DNA from: Clostridia bacterium
GTDB lineage: Bacteria; Bacillota; Clostridia; TANB77; CAG-508
DNA: 46,674 nucleotides
Assembly (NCBI GenBank): GCA_017469445.1
Contig: JAFUGK010000010.1
Coordinates: 1 to 46,674, forward strand
Reading direction: 5' to 3'
Made by a program: the position numbers and the translations under genes. The notes below the pieces were generated by a model that was not told where the DNA came from, made no database searches, and worked only from the letters and a program-made list of their open reading frames with translations. Below, one piece after another: positions 18,690-27,491 of this stretch; position 1 is the first letter of the stretch, and every line of letters begins with the position of its first letter.

Positions 18690-20576
18690 ATGAATAGGTT
18701 TACGAAAGCTAATTTAATGCTAATTGTATGTCTATTAGTTAGTGTTTTATTTGCTCCTACATCATATGCAGATTTAGAGCTTGTAAAAGATATTCCTAAA
18801 GCAGAAATAAAACTCTATAAGACTCATAATTTACTAGTAGAAAAAAAATTATTAGCAAATACAAAGTTCGATTTAAGAGATGTTATAACAGTTAATGTTA
18901 GAAATCAACAATCTACACAACATTGCTGGACTTTTGCAAGCAATACAGTTTTAGAAACAAATCTTTTACTTAGAAATAACCAAGAATATGATTTTTCTGA
19001 AAGACATATTGCATATGCAACAGCTAGAAATTTTACAGATGGAACTAATGAAATGGGACATAATAGAGAGGCAAGAGAAGGAGGAAATGAATTTGTTGCA
19101 ATGTCATATTATACAAGTGGAAGAGGACCAATATTAGAAGAAGAAATGCCATTTAGCACAAATGTAGGTAGAATATCACTTTCAGAAATAGAAGGGAAAA
19201 CAGCCCAAAAGAAAATTACAGATTATATAGAATTTCCGGCTATTTCGAAACAAAAAAATAGTAGTGGTGATATTATATATAAAAACCCAAATACTGATGA
19301 AACATATTCGCAAGTAGAAGTACAAGATATAAGGGCAAGCATTAAGAATCATATAATGAATTATGGGGCAGTATTTGCAACAACGGTTTCAGGGGGAAGT
19401 TATAGTAAATATTATAATTATGAATTAGATGAACCTGCACTTTATTGTAATAGCGATATTGAACCAAATCACCAAATTGCAATTATAGGTTGGGATGATA
19501 CATATCCAATAGAAAATTTTAATGAAGATATAAGGCCATCATCACCAGGAGCATATTTAGCACTAAACTCATATGGAAAAAACGAACAATTCAAAACGGG
19601 GTGTTTCTATATTTCATATGAAGATGCTATTGTAGAAAAATATGGAATGCTTGGAATAATTAATGCGGAAGATATTGACTATGACAAAATATACCAATAT
19701 GATCCATTGGGATATTCTAGAAGTATTAGAGGAGAAGGTATATCAACATTATATGGCGCAAATGTATTTAAAAAAGATAAAACAACAATAGAAACAATTA
19801 ATGAAATTTCAATAGCATCTTTAGTAGAACAACAATTTGAATTATATGTTAATCCTTTAGATGGAGAACTGAATTTAAACAAATTACAAAAAATAGAAAC
19901 TGAGCAAACAGTATTAAGAACTGGATATACAACAGTAAAATTGAAAACACCAATAGAAGTGGCAGGAGAAGAATTTGCTGTTGCAATTAAATACAAGGGA
20001 ATTAACACCGATGCTTGCATAGGTGTTGAAACTCCAAATGAAGGATATTGGTTAACTGCAACAAGTAACTCAAAAGAAAGTTATTATTCTGAAAATGGCG
20101 TACAATGGTTGGATTTAAGCGAGTCTTCGCTAAAGAATACTAACATATGCATAAAAGCATTTACAACAATAAAAAGTAGTAATATTACATCCGATTCTTA
20201 TAAAATAGAAAAGGATTTAATATATAAAGTATCACCAAATACAACAGTTAAAACTTTTAAAGACAATATTCAAGTTGATGAAACTTTAAAAATATTCAAA
20301 AATAACATAGAATTGGCAGATAGTGAAATAATAACAACAGGAACAATATTGAATATTGATAATGGACGAAGTTATACAATTGCTGTTAATGGAGATATTA
20401 CACAAAATGGACAGATAACATTAGAAGATATAACACAAATAAAACTATACTTAGTAGGAAGACGTAATTTGACAGAGCTAGAGCAAAAAGCAGCAGATGT
20501 AAATACAACAGGAGATGTTACAGTAACAGATTTGACACAAATGAAAGCGGCCAGACTAGGGCTAATAAATTTATAG
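18690..20576 (+). CDS. Secreted C1 (papain-family) cysteine protease with lectin-like domain and dockerin
   Basis: 628 residues from the ATG behind AAAGGAG; an in-frame upstream start lacks a site and would precede the signal peptide (LMLIVCLLVSVLF...SYA). The catalytic set is complete: NQQSTQHCWTFAS (Cys79), IEPNHQIAIIGWDD (His261) and LALNSYGKN (Asn293). A lectin-like domain (GANVFKKD, FELYVNPLDG, EFAVAIKYKG) follows to ~500. Then come a pre-dockerin module (TVKTFKDNI to YTIAVNGD) and a dockerin whose calcium loops are weak (DITQNGQITLED, DVNTTGDVTVTD). It is probably the catalytic member of the surface complex. The degenerate loops leave calcium-dependent docking uncertain. Confidence 0.92.
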   Translation: MNRFTKANLMLIVCLLVSVLFAPTSYADLELVKDIPKAEIKLYKTHNLLVEKKLLANTKFDLRDVITVNVRNQQSTQHCWTFASNTVLETNLLLRNNQEYDFSERHIAYATARNFTDGTNEMGHNREAREGGNEFVAMSYYTSGRGPILEEEMPFSTNVGRISLSEIEGKTAQKKITDYIEFPAISKQKNSSGDIIYKNPNTDETYSQVEVQDIRASIKNHIMNYGAVFATTVSGGSYSKYYNYELDEPALYCNSDIEPNHQIAIIGWDDTYPIENFNEDIRPSSPGAYLALNSYGKNEQFKTGCFYISYEDAIVEKYGMLGIINAEDIDYDKIYQYDPLGYSRSIRGEGISTLYGANVFKKDKTTIETINEISIASLVEQQFELYVNPLDGELNLNKLQKIETEQTVLRTGYTTVKLKTPIEVAGEEFAVAIKYKGINTDACIGVETPNEGYWLTATSNSKESYYSENGVQWLDLSESSLKNTNICIKAFTTIKSSNITSDSYKIEKDLIYKVSPNTTVKTFKDNIQVDETLKIFKNNIELADSEIITTGTILNIDNGRSYTIAVNGDITQNGQITLEDITQIKLYLVGRRNLTELEQKAADVNTTGDVTVTDLTQMKAARLGLINL

Positions 20577-20587
20577 GAGAGATAAAA

Positions 20588-21763
20588 ATGAAAAAAACGA
20601 TTGTTACTTTATTAATTATGGTAATTTTAATGATGTTGATGGTAATACCATCTAAAGCTGATAGCTTTGATGTAAAAATGACTCCATCGGTACAAACTGT
20701 AAAAAAAGGAGAAACAGTAAAATTAATAGTTGCAATAGAAAATGCTAATATTGGAAATGACGGATATGTATCATTTAAGGGAACACTAGAATATGATAAA
20801 AATGTATTTGAAGGGATAACTAAAAAGAAAATAGAACCTATTGTTGAATGGGATTCTGTTTATCAATATAATGAAGCTAACGGGATGCTTGCATTAGTTG
20901 GAGAACAAGAAGTAAAAGCAAATACAGATATTTTTTCAATAGAATTTACAGTTAGTTCTTCAGCACCAGCAGGAAATACAACAATAACCTTAAAAGATAT
21001 GGAATTCGGATCAAAAAATACTAAGGTTGAACCTACAAATGCATCAACAACAATAAGCATAACAGATGGAAGTACAACACCTACGCCAACTCCTTCTACA
21101 TCTGATACAACAGCACCAACATTAGATGTAAAATACGCAGATGTAACAGGAGGAAAACAGGTAACAATAACATCTAATGAGCCAGTACAAGCAGTATCAG
21201 GTTGGACATTATCTGCAGATAAAAAAACATTAACAAAAACATATTCAGCAAACTTTAATGGAAAAATATCAGTTTTGGATGAGGCAGGAAATAAAGCAGA
21301 AGCAACAGTAAATGTAGAATTAAGCAATGGTGGAACTGTAAATATAGTAGATGTTACTAAACCAACAGGAAAGGTAACATATGCAAAAGATTCAAGAGGT
21401 GTTACAGTAACAATAGCAGCGAGTGAAGCTGTTCAACCAATTTCAGGCTGGACATTGTCAGCAGATAAAAAAGTTTTAACAAGATTATATTCAGCAAATA
21501 CTAGAGAAAATATAACTTTAGTAGATTTAGCAGGAAATAGAAGCGAAGTAATTACAGTTAATGTAGATACAACTACAACAACAGGTGGTGGAGCATCAGC
21601 AAATGATGGAACAAGTAGATCTTCAGGAAGTACAACAAGAAGTGATACAGCAAACAGCTCTTTACCAAAAGCAGGATTAGAAACATATTTATTACCATTA
21701 ATAGCTATAGTAGCAATTGGCGGAGTAGTAACATTCTTTAAATATAGAGATATGAAATATTAA
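20588..21763 (+). CDS. Cell-wall-anchored cohesin protein with two Ig-like repeats and LPKAG sorting signal
   Basis: 391 residues. Signal peptide (IVTLLIMVILMMLMVIPSKA), then a cohesin domain, about residues 25-160 (FDVKMTPSVQTVKKGETVKL, GTLEYDKNVFEGI, FSIEFTVSSSAPAGNTTI). Two Ig-like repeats follow (about 175-255 and 257-335), both with the near-identical GWTLSADKK segment and an LVDLAGN/LDEAGN loop. A Ser/Thr/Gly-rich linker leads to LPKAG, a hydrophobic helix and a short charged tail (KYRDMKY), the layout of a sortase substrate with A in place of T. It would display a cohesin on the wall. It follows the protease gene by 11 bases, and its transcript ends at a strong terminator. Confidence 0.85.
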   Translation: MKKTIVTLLIMVILMMLMVIPSKADSFDVKMTPSVQTVKKGETVKLIVAIENANIGNDGYVSFKGTLEYDKNVFEGITKKKIEPIVEWDSVYQYNEANGMLALVGEQEVKANTDIFSIEFTVSSSAPAGNTTITLKDMEFGSKNTKVEPTNASTTISITDGSTTPTPTPSTSDTTAPTLDVKYADVTGGKQVTITSNEPVQAVSGWTLSADKKTLTKTYSANFNGKISVLDEAGNKAEATVNVELSNGGTVNIVDVTKPTGKVTYAKDSRGVTVTIAASEAVQPISGWTLSADKKVLTRLYSANTRENITLVDLAGNRSEVITVNVDTTTTTGGGASANDGTSRSSGSTTRSDTANSSLPKAGLETYLLPLIAIVAIGGVVTFFKYRDMKY

Positions 21764-21776
21764 TAAAAAGTAATAT

Positions 21777-21811
21777 AAAAAGCAAGTAATTATTTAAATT
21801 ACTTGCTTTTT
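21777..21811. terminator. Bidirectional terminator after the surface locus
   Basis: A 15-bp perfect stem (21777-21791 with 21797-21811), a five-base loop and a T-rich tail. A-rich sequence on the other side lets it serve the convergent small gene at 21818 too. Confidence 0.9.
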
Positions 21812-21817
21812 TCTTTT

Positions 21818-22021
21818 TTAATTTGAACCATAATATGATATATCTTCTTTATTAAATGTTTTAGTATCACTTCCAAGTCCTGTAAAATCCACAACACGTA
21901 CAGTTATAGTTGAACTACCATCTTCCATCATTCTTTTTAATGTATCATAAGATTCTTCTAAATATAATCTTCCTTGGTATTTTACATCTATATATGAATT
22001 AGAAAAAATAAAATCAAACAT
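21818..22021 (-). CDS. Small protein of unknown function (67 residues)
   Basis: A clean start with AAAGGGAGTGATATAA before the ATG and an appropriate stop beside a shared terminator support a real gene. The protein is acidic and soluble, with a predicted mix of strand and helix (YIDVKYQGRLYLEESYDTLKR, then STITVRVVDFTG). I recognise no family. It is convergent to the surface locus and stands alone. Confidence 0.7.
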   Translation of the reverse strand: MFDFIFSNSYIDVKYQGRLYLEESYDTLKRMMEDGSSTITVRVVDFTGLGSDTKTFNKEDISYYGSN

Positions 22022-22131
22022 TTATATCACTCCCTTTTATTGCTAATCAATATTATACTATAACTAATATAAATTGCAATATAAGAAAAGTAATACAGTA
22101 GCAAAAAATTAGAGAATAATTAATAATGAAA

Positions 22132-22195
22132 AATGAATAGTGAATAATACAAATGTGTTCTTTTATGTTTAACACGAAATTATTCACTATTCATT
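22132..22195. repeat. Small palindromic element (GAATAGTGAATAAT type)
   Basis: 17-bp perfect inverted repeats (22132-22148 and 22179-22195) flank an inner GTGTT/AACAC pair at 22155-22159 and 22171-22175. A partial copy of the right arm (CTATTCATTG) follows at 22201. Such AT-rich palindromes are common in low-GC genomes; it may also end the tRNA-Pro transcript. Confidence 0.6.
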
Positions 22196-22230
22196 CTTAA
22201 CTATTCATTGCGATGTAATCATCGCACATT

Positions 22231-22306
22231 TGGTAGAGGTGACAGGGATCGAACCTGCGGCCTCATGGTCCCAAACCACGCGCGCTACCAACTGCGCCAC
22301 ACCTCT
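22231..22306 (-). tRNA. tRNA-Pro (anticodon TGG)
   Basis: Read on the minus strand, the gene folds into a full cloverleaf. The seven-base acceptor stem AGAGGTG pairs with CACCTCT. The D arm is GCGC...GCGC. The anticodon stem CGTGG/CCATG encloses the loop TTTGGGA with anticodon TGG. The T arm has TTCGATC. The 3' CCA is encoded (22231-22233). Confidence 0.97.
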
Positions 22307-22417
22307 ATATATTTAACTGACTAATATAATATAACATATTTTTTGTATAAATTCAAGTGTTTTGGCTTAAATTTTTATTAAAAACTTAAAATGTGTTTTA
22401 TATAGGAATATGGTTCG

Positions 22418-22446
22418 TTGACTTTAGGATGTAGATATGCTAATAT
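22418..22446 (+). promoter_or_regulatory. Candidate promoter of the dCMP deaminase gene
   Basis: TTGACT (22418-22423) and TAATAT (22441-22446) with a 17-bp spacer, about 50 bases before the start codon. Confidence 0.5.
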
Positions 22447-22495
22447 AAAAACATTAAAATATTTTTCAACATAAAAAGAAAAGGTGGGGTAAATC

Positions 22496-22993
22496 ATGAC
22501 AAATAAAAAAAGAGAAAATTATTTAAAATGGGATGAATATTTTATGGCAATAGCAAAACTTTCTGCTATGAGAAGTAAGGACCCATCAACACAAGTGGGA
22601 GCATGTATTGTAAGTGAGGATAATAGAATTTTATCAATTGGATATAATGGGGCCCCAAATGGATTTGATGATGAAAAGTTCCCTTGGGGAAGAGAAGGGG
22701 AAAATTTAGATACAAAATATCCATATGTTTGCCATGCTGAAATGAATGCAATATTAAATTACAGGGGAAGTAAAAAAGATTTAGAGAATTCTAAAATATA
22801 TGTTGATTTATTTCCATGTAATGAATGTGCAAAAATTATAATTCAATCTGGAATAAAACATGTAATATATTTAAGCGATAAATATGCAAATTCAGATAAT
22901 AATATTGCTTCTAGAAGATTATCTGATGAGTGCGGAGTAAAATACGAAAAAATTAGTTTAGATGCAGAAAAAACAATAGAAATAAAGCTTTAA
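22496..22993 (+). CDS. dCMP deaminase
   Basis: 165 residues. It deaminates dCMP to dUMP for thymidylate synthesis; the family includes ComEB. The zinc site is complete: HAE (80-82) supplies a ligand and the proton-shuttling glutamate, and PCNEC (Cys108, Cys111) the other two ligands. The N-terminal [15 protein letters not shown] and [10 protein letters not shown] are typical of deoxycytidylate deaminases rather than cytidine deaminases. GGTGGGG precedes the ATG. leuS follows after 63 bases. Confidence 0.95.
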   Translation: MTNKKRENYLKWDEYFMAIAKLSAMRSKDPSTQVGACIVSEDNRILSIGYNGAPNGFDDEKFPWGREGENLDTKYPYVCHAEMNAILNYRGSKKDLENSKIYVDLFPCNECAKIIIQSGIKHVIYLSDKYANSDNNIASRRLSDECGVKYEKISLDAEKTIEIKL

Positions 22994-23056
22994 GTATTTA
23001 TTTTTTGTAAAAAATATTGTATAATATATAAATCTTAAAATAGGAGTGATAAATAA

Positions 23057-25468
23057 ATGGCATATAATTTTAAAGAAATAGAAAAAAAGTGGCAAGATAA
23101 ATGGTATAAAGAAGGTACATTTAATGCAAGTACAGATTATACAAATCCAAAGAAATGGTATGGATTAATAGAGTTCCCATATCCATCTGGACAAGGTTTG
23201 CATGTTGGACATCCAAGAAGTTATACTGCATTAGATATTATAGCTAGAAAAAGAAGAATGCAAGGATATAATGTTTTATTTCCAATAGGATTTGATGCAT
23301 TCGGATTACCAGCAGAAAATTTTGCTATAAAAAACCACATACACCCTAGAATAACAACAGAGAAAAATATAGCTCATTTTACAGAACAATTAAAATCTAT
23401 AGGATTTTCATTTGATTGGTCAAGAGAAATTAATACAACAGACCCCAATTATTATAAGTGGACACAATGGATATTTATACAATTGTTTAAACATGGATTA
23501 GCATACAAGGCAACAATGCCAATCAACTTCTGTACAGGCTGTAAAGTAGGTTTGGCTAATGAGGAAGTTGTAAATGGCGTTTGTGAAAGATGTGGAAGCC
23601 CTGTAATACAAAAAGAAAAATCTGAATGGATGTTAAAAATTACAGAGTATGCACAAAGACTAATTGATGATTTAGATGATATAGATTTCTTAGAAAAGAT
23701 AAAAATACAACAAAGGAATTGGATTGGAAGAAGTGAAGGAGCGGAAGTTAAATTCCAAATAACAGGAACTTCTGATAATCTTGAAGTTTATACAACAAGA
23801 CCAGATACTTTATTTGGCGCTACATATATGGTTATTGCACCAGAGCATAAATTAATAGAAAAATATGCGGATAGAATAACAAATATGCCTGAAATTGAAG
23901 AATATAAAAGACAGGCAAGCTTAAAATCTGATTTTGAAAGAGCTGAAATAAATAAAGACAAGACAGGTGTTGAGATAAAAGGAATTACAGCAATAAATCC
24001 ATTAACTAAAAAAGAAATACCAGTATGGATTTCAGATTATGTACTTTCTACATATGGAACAGGAGCTATTATGGCAGTTCCTGCACATGATGAAAGAGAT
24101 TACGAATTTGCACAAAAATTTAATTTACCTATAGTGCAAGTTTTAGATGATGGACAAAGTTTGGTAAAAGACGGAGCAATGGTAGGAGATGGAATACACA
24201 TAAATTCTGGATTCCTAGATGGCTTGAATAAAGAGGATGCAATTGATAAAGTAAATAAGTATTTAGAAGATAATAATATAGGGAAGAAAAAAGTAAATTA
24301 CAAACTTCGTGACTGGGTATTTTCAAGGCAAAGATATTGGGGAGAACCAATACCAATGGTATATTGCGAGCATTGTGGATGGCAACCAATACCTGAAGAA
24401 GAATTGCCACTAAAATTACCAGAAGTGGAAGACTTTGAACCAGGAGAAAATGGGGAATCTCCACTTGCAAAAATGGAAGATTGGATAAAAACTACATGCC
24501 CTGTTTGTGGTAAAGAAGCAAGAAGGGAAACAGATACTATGCCACAATGGGCTGGATCTTCTTGGTATTTCTTAAGATATATGGATCCACATAATAATAA
24601 TGCATTAGCTTCAAAACAAGCTCTAGAATATTGGTCACCAGTAGATTGGTATAACGGCGGAATGGAGCATACAACACTTCACTTACTATATTCAAGATTT
24701 TGGCATAAATTCTTATACGATATAGGAGTTGTACCAACTAAAGAACCATATCAAAAACGTACATCACATGGTATGATATTAGGTGATAATGGCGAAAAAA
24801 TGAGTAAATCTAAAGGTAATGTTATAAACCCAGATGATATAGTAAATGAATTTGGAGCAGATACATTTAGAGTTTATGAAATGTTTATGGGACCATTTGA
24901 TCAATCTGCAGCATGGTCTATGGATAGCATTAGAGGATGTTTGAAATTTTTAGATAGAGTATGGAATATGCAAACAATGTTAGTAGAAGGGGATACATAT
25001 TCTAAAGAAACAGAATCTATGATGCATAAGGCAATTAAGAAAGTAACAAATGATATTGAAGAAATGAAATTCAATACATGTGTATCTACATTTATGACAA
25101 TGGTAAATGAATTTTATAAATTAAAAAGAATAAATAAAGCTGAATTTAAAACATTTTTAACATTGCTAAACCCATTTGCACCACATATTACAGAAGAATT
25201 AAATAAATTAGCAGGATTTGAAAATGATATATCTACATATAATTGGCCAAAATATGATGAAGCAAAAACAATTGATGATACAATAGAAATTCCTGTACAA
25301 GTAAATGGAAAATTAAAAGCAACTATAAATGTTTTAAGAGATACAGATGAAAGTTCTGTAAAAATAGCTGTATACGACAATACTTCTGTTCAAAATGCAG
25401 TAAAAGATAAACAAATTGTTAAAGAAATATATGTTAAGAACAAAATATATAACATAGTTGTGAAATAA
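23057..25468 (+). CDS. leuS: Leucyl-tRNA synthetase
   Basis: 803 residues, full length for a bacterial class I LeuRS. The HIGH motif appears as HVGH (residues 49-52), the KMSKS loop as KMSKS (581-585). Zinc-type CxxC clusters are at NFCTGCKVG...CERCGS and YCEHCGW...CPVCGKE. The editing domain carries [14 protein letters not shown] and the [15 protein letters not shown] element. The start has GGAGTGAT before it. No T-box leader fits in the 63-base upstream gap, so it may be read from the dCMP deaminase promoter. Confidence 0.99.
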   Translation: MAYNFKEIEKKWQDKWYKEGTFNASTDYTNPKKWYGLIEFPYPSGQGLHVGHPRSYTALDIIARKRRMQGYNVLFPIGFDAFGLPAENFAIKNHIHPRITTEKNIAHFTEQLKSIGFSFDWSREINTTDPNYYKWTQWIFIQLFKHGLAYKATMPINFCTGCKVGLANEEVVNGVCERCGSPVIQKEKSEWMLKITEYAQRLIDDLDDIDFLEKIKIQQRNWIGRSEGAEVKFQITGTSDNLEVYTTRPDTLFGATYMVIAPEHKLIEKYADRITNMPEIEEYKRQASLKSDFERAEINKDKTGVEIKGITAINPLTKKEIPVWISDYVLSTYGTGAIMAVPAHDERDYEFAQKFNLPIVQVLDDGQSLVKDGAMVGDGIHINSGFLDGLNKEDAIDKVNKYLEDNNIGKKKVNYKLRDWVFSRQRYWGEPIPMVYCEHCGWQPIPEEELPLKLPEVEDFEPGENGESPLAKMEDWIKTTCPVCGKEARRETDTMPQWAGSSWYFLRYMDPHNNNALASKQALEYWSPVDWYNGGMEHTTLHLLYSRFWHKFLYDIGVVPTKEPYQKRTSHGMILGDNGEKMSKSKGNVINPDDIVNEFGADTFRVYEMFMGPFDQSAAWSMDSIRGCLKFLDRVWNMQTMLVEGDTYSKETESMMHKAIKKVTNDIEEMKFNTCVSTFMTMVNEFYKLKRINKAEFKTFLTLLNPFAPHITEELNKLAGFENDISTYNWPKYDEAKTIDDTIEIPVQVNGKLKATINVLRDTDESSVKIAVYDNTSVQNAVKDKQIVKEIYVKNKIYNIVVK

Positions 25469-25471
25469 TTT

Positions 25472-25487
25472 TGTAACATAAATGTAA
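25472..25487. promoter_or_regulatory. Two-unit TGTAA repeat at 11-bp spacing (weak match)
   Basis: TGTAA cores at 25472 and 25483 have the same 11-bp spacing as the larger arrays but overlap the leuS terminator. They may be chance or may act on the small gene at 25574. Confidence 0.25.
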
Positions 25488-25526
25488 AGAAAAAAGATGT
25501 GAAATTTATTTACATCTTTTTTCTTT
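25486..25526 (+). terminator. leuS terminator
   Basis: A 15-bp perfect stem (25486-25500 with 25512-25526), an 11-base loop and a T-rich right arm. Confidence 0.9.
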
Positions 25527-25573
25527 ATGATATAATATAAACAAGTATAATTATAAAAACGGGGGGAATACTT

Positions 25574-25726
25574 ATGCCAAAAGAAAAATTTGGTGCTATA
25601 TTTGTAAATGGAAGAATGATAGATATAGATAAAGCATCATTATTAGAATTAAAAGATTTATCAGATAGATTAAGAGAACAAGAAAATTCAGTTAGAAATC
25701 AAATAGAAAAAATATTGAAAAAGTAG
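25574..25726 (+). CDS. Small protein of 50 residues, unknown function
   Basis: ATG 25574 follows GGGGGG and runs to TAG at 25724. The peptide starts MPKEKFGAIFVNGRMIDID and continues into an amphipathic helix (LLELKDLSDRLREQENSVRNQ) with a leucine heptad character. The codon pattern and strong site support translation. It lies nine bases before the coiled-coil gene and is probably co-transcribed. Function is unknown; a small helical partner of the next protein is one guess. Confidence 0.75.
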   Translation: MPKEKFGAIFVNGRMIDIDKASLLELKDLSDRLREQENSVRNQIEKILKK

Positions 25727-25735
25727 GAGAATAAT

Positions 25736-27091
25736 ATGGAAAATACACAAGAGAATAAAAGCATATATGATTTATTAAGAGAACTAGCAGATATACAATT
25801 TAATAGAGCTAAAGTTGAAGCTGCGACATTTACTAAAAAAGGTAAAAAGCTAGTTTCAAGTAAAGTAAATGATATGCGTGAATGTATTTTGGAAAGTGCT
25901 GATGAATATAATCAAAAAATTGAATTTGTAGAAGGGACAAAAACAATTAAAAATGAAATAGAAGCAAATATATTAAGAAATTATGAATTATCTTTAAGTA
26001 CTGCAAAAAGAGAATTTGAAGCGATGTACAATGGAATTGCAAAAGAAAAAGGAAATTTGGAAATAATAGAGAATACAGCTATTATGAGACAAGACTACTA
26101 TGGAAAACTATTAGAAGAAGAAAAAAAGAAACCAGAATATATAAGGGGAGAACAATTAAAAAAACAAATAAAAGATGCATTAGATAATGGAGAAGACATT
26201 GAAAAAGTAAAAGTTCTAGTTGAAGAATTGGAAATTACAAGTAAGGCTCATAAGGTTAAAGAATATGAAAAGGAATACAATGAAAACTTATTAACTAGAA
26301 AAAGGGTTGAAGAGCAGAGAATAAAATGGGATAAAATATTAGATGGACTACAAGATGAAGAGAGAAAAGCAATAGAAATTGTAACAGGTAAAAAAGAAGA
26401 ACTTTTAAAGGCATCAAATGAAAAATACTTAACAGTTATAGCTCAAAACCAAAGCTGGTTAAAAAGAGCATTTGGGAAATTAGCTAATATTTTTATGGCA
26501 AACAAGAGATATTCTGACAATGTAACAAAAGTACTTTCAGATAAAGTTGAGAATCTTAGTGAAAAAATAATACCTGATTTAAATGAACATACAAAAAAGA
26601 AAGCAGAAGAATTAAGAGAAAATCATGAAAAATTAATAAAAAATTTTGAACTTGATGAGAAAAAATATATTGAAGATAATTCTCAAAATAAATTGGCAAA
26701 AGATACATCTGGAAGAAGTGCAAAGATGTATGATATAACTAGAGAAGAAGAAAGTAAAAAGAATATTAGAGGTACGAGATCAAAAGCAAAAGAAAAAGCA
26801 GAAAAGCAGAAAAAGTTCAAGGAGGATAATAAAGAAACTGTATTAGAAAAGCCTCAAGAGCAGAAGAAACAGGAAGAAAAGCAAGAGGAAAAGATAGAAC
26901 AAACTAAAGTAGAGCCAAAAGAAGTGCAAAAAACTGAAAAAAAGATAGAATTTAAGACAAATGAAAGAATTAATCCATGGAAAGTAGTTGGAATGGGAAA
27001 AACAGTTGGATGGCGAGGCGTAGGAAAAGGAAAAAAGCTAAGTATAGATAAGAAAAAAGCAGGATTAGAAAAAGATGATGGCGAAAGATAA
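25736..27091 (+). CDS. Coiled-coil protein of unknown function
   Basis: 451 residues with no signal peptide or membrane helix. Residues ~60-320 are mostly Glu/Lys/Leu-rich heptad-like helices, broken by NQSWLKRAFGKLANIFM around residue 240, which could be an amphipathic membrane-contact helix. Residues ~350-405 are a low-complexity Lys/Glu/Gln tract (KPQEQKKQEEKQEEKIEQ). The end is basic with a glycine-rich segment (VVGMGKTVGWRGVGKGKK). I recognise no family. AGGAGAATAAT precedes the ATG. A structural or scaffold role is possible. The 50-residue gene upstream may encode a partner. Confidence 0.8.
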   Translation: MENTQENKSIYDLLRELADIQFNRAKVEAATFTKKGKKLVSSKVNDMRECILESADEYNQKIEFVEGTKTIKNEIEANILRNYELSLSTAKREFEAMYNGIAKEKGNLEIIENTAIMRQDYYGKLLEEEKKKPEYIRGEQLKKQIKDALDNGEDIEKVKVLVEELEITSKAHKVKEYEKEYNENLLTRKRVEEQRIKWDKILDGLQDEERKAIEIVTGKKEELLKASNEKYLTVIAQNQSWLKRAFGKLANIFMANKRYSDNVTKVLSDKVENLSEKIIPDLNEHTKKKAEELRENHEKLIKNFELDEKKYIEDNSQNKLAKDTSGRSAKMYDITREEESKKNIRGTRSKAKEKAEKQKKFKEDNKETVLEKPQEQKKQEEKQEEKIEQTKVEPKEVQKTEKKIEFKTNERINPWKVVGMGKTVGWRGVGKGKKLSIDKKKAGLEKDDGER

Positions 27092-27112
27092 TATACTCCA
27101 AGACAAGTACCA

Positions 27113-27140
27113 TTGACATTACATGAAAATGTGTTATAAT
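27113..27140 (+). promoter_or_regulatory. Promoter of the candidate antitoxin RNA
   Basis: TTGACA (27113-27118) and TATAAT (27135-27140), both perfect, with a 16-bp spacer. No protein gene follows on this strand before the terminator hairpin, so it should drive a short RNA. Confidence 0.8.
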
Positions 27141-27146
27141 GAATAT

Positions 27147-27230
27147 AGGAAATGACAAACCACAAACGTGGTTGCCATTATAAATGTGTTAGCACACATC
27201 TAAACGGGCAGTTACAGATGTGTGTTATTT
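27147..27230 (+). ncRNA. Candidate antisense RNA (type I antitoxin)
   Basis: The RNA would start near 27147 and end after the hairpin at 27193-27224, about 80 bases in all. It has a 5' hairpin (AACCAC at 27158-27163 with GTGGTT at 27168-27173) and no plausible ORF. Its 3' part is complementary to the end of the toxin ORF and mRNA read from the other strand (27212-27340). Convergent genes overlapping at their 3' ends is the layout of TxpA/RatA-type pairs. The RNA is inferred from promoter and terminator only. Confidence 0.65.
27193..27224. terminator. Terminator shared by the convergent RNAs
   Basis: A 9-bp stem (27193-27201 with 27216-27224), then TTATTTTTA on the plus strand. The loop contains the stop codon of the minus-strand toxin ORF. 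Confidence 0.75.
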
Positions 27231-27340
27231 TTATCTGCTTTAATTATAGTAGCAATAATTAAAACAAATATACAGATAGGTTCGGTAATTAAACCAAATA
27301 AAAGTAAATATACTATTTCTAATAATGTACTTTCTATCAT
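27212..27340 (-). CDS. Candidate type I toxin: 42-residue hydrophobic peptide
   Basis: ATG at 27340 follows a perfect GGAGGTGA seven bases upstream. The peptide has an N-terminal MIESTLLEIV, a long hydrophobic helix (LLLFGLIT...ICIFVLIIATII) and a short charged tail (KADKNNTHL). Length, FG-L-I pattern and charged tail resemble the holin-like type I toxins of Firmicutes (TxpA/BsrG kind). It has its own promoter at 27424-27453, and an antisense RNA overlaps its 3' end. Expected action is membrane damage when the antitoxin RNA is lost. Family placement is by resemblance; a small membrane protein of other function is possible. Confidence 0.7.
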   Translation of the reverse strand: MIESTLLEIVYLLLFGLITEPICIFVLIIATIIKADKNNTHL

Positions 27341-27423
27341 ATGTATCACCTCCAATCTCGTAATAAAATTACGAAGTTAAAAGTGACAACCACATCTGCT
27401 TATTATCATTTCCTATAAAAGGA

Positions 27424-27453
27424 AGTATAGCACAAATATTTACAAAAAGTCAA
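27424..27453 (-). promoter_or_regulatory. Promoter of the candidate toxin mRNA
   Basis: On the minus strand, TTGACT (27448-27453), an 18-bp spacer and TATACT (27424-27429). The leader would be about 75 bases. It contains TATAGGAAATGA and GTGGTTGTCA, near-copies of sequences at the start of the opposite RNA. Confidence 0.75.
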
Positions 27454-27491
27454 CAAAAACCAAAAAACTAATCTCATAGACAAATTATGTA

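Noticed and set aside
22994..23056. T-box leader for leuS
   Set aside because: Only 63 bases are available and there is no specifier loop, T-box sequence or antiterminator.
27141..27420. Repeats near the toxin locus as a small CRISPR array
   Set aside because: There are two inverted copies, not evenly spaced direct repeats, and no cas gene.
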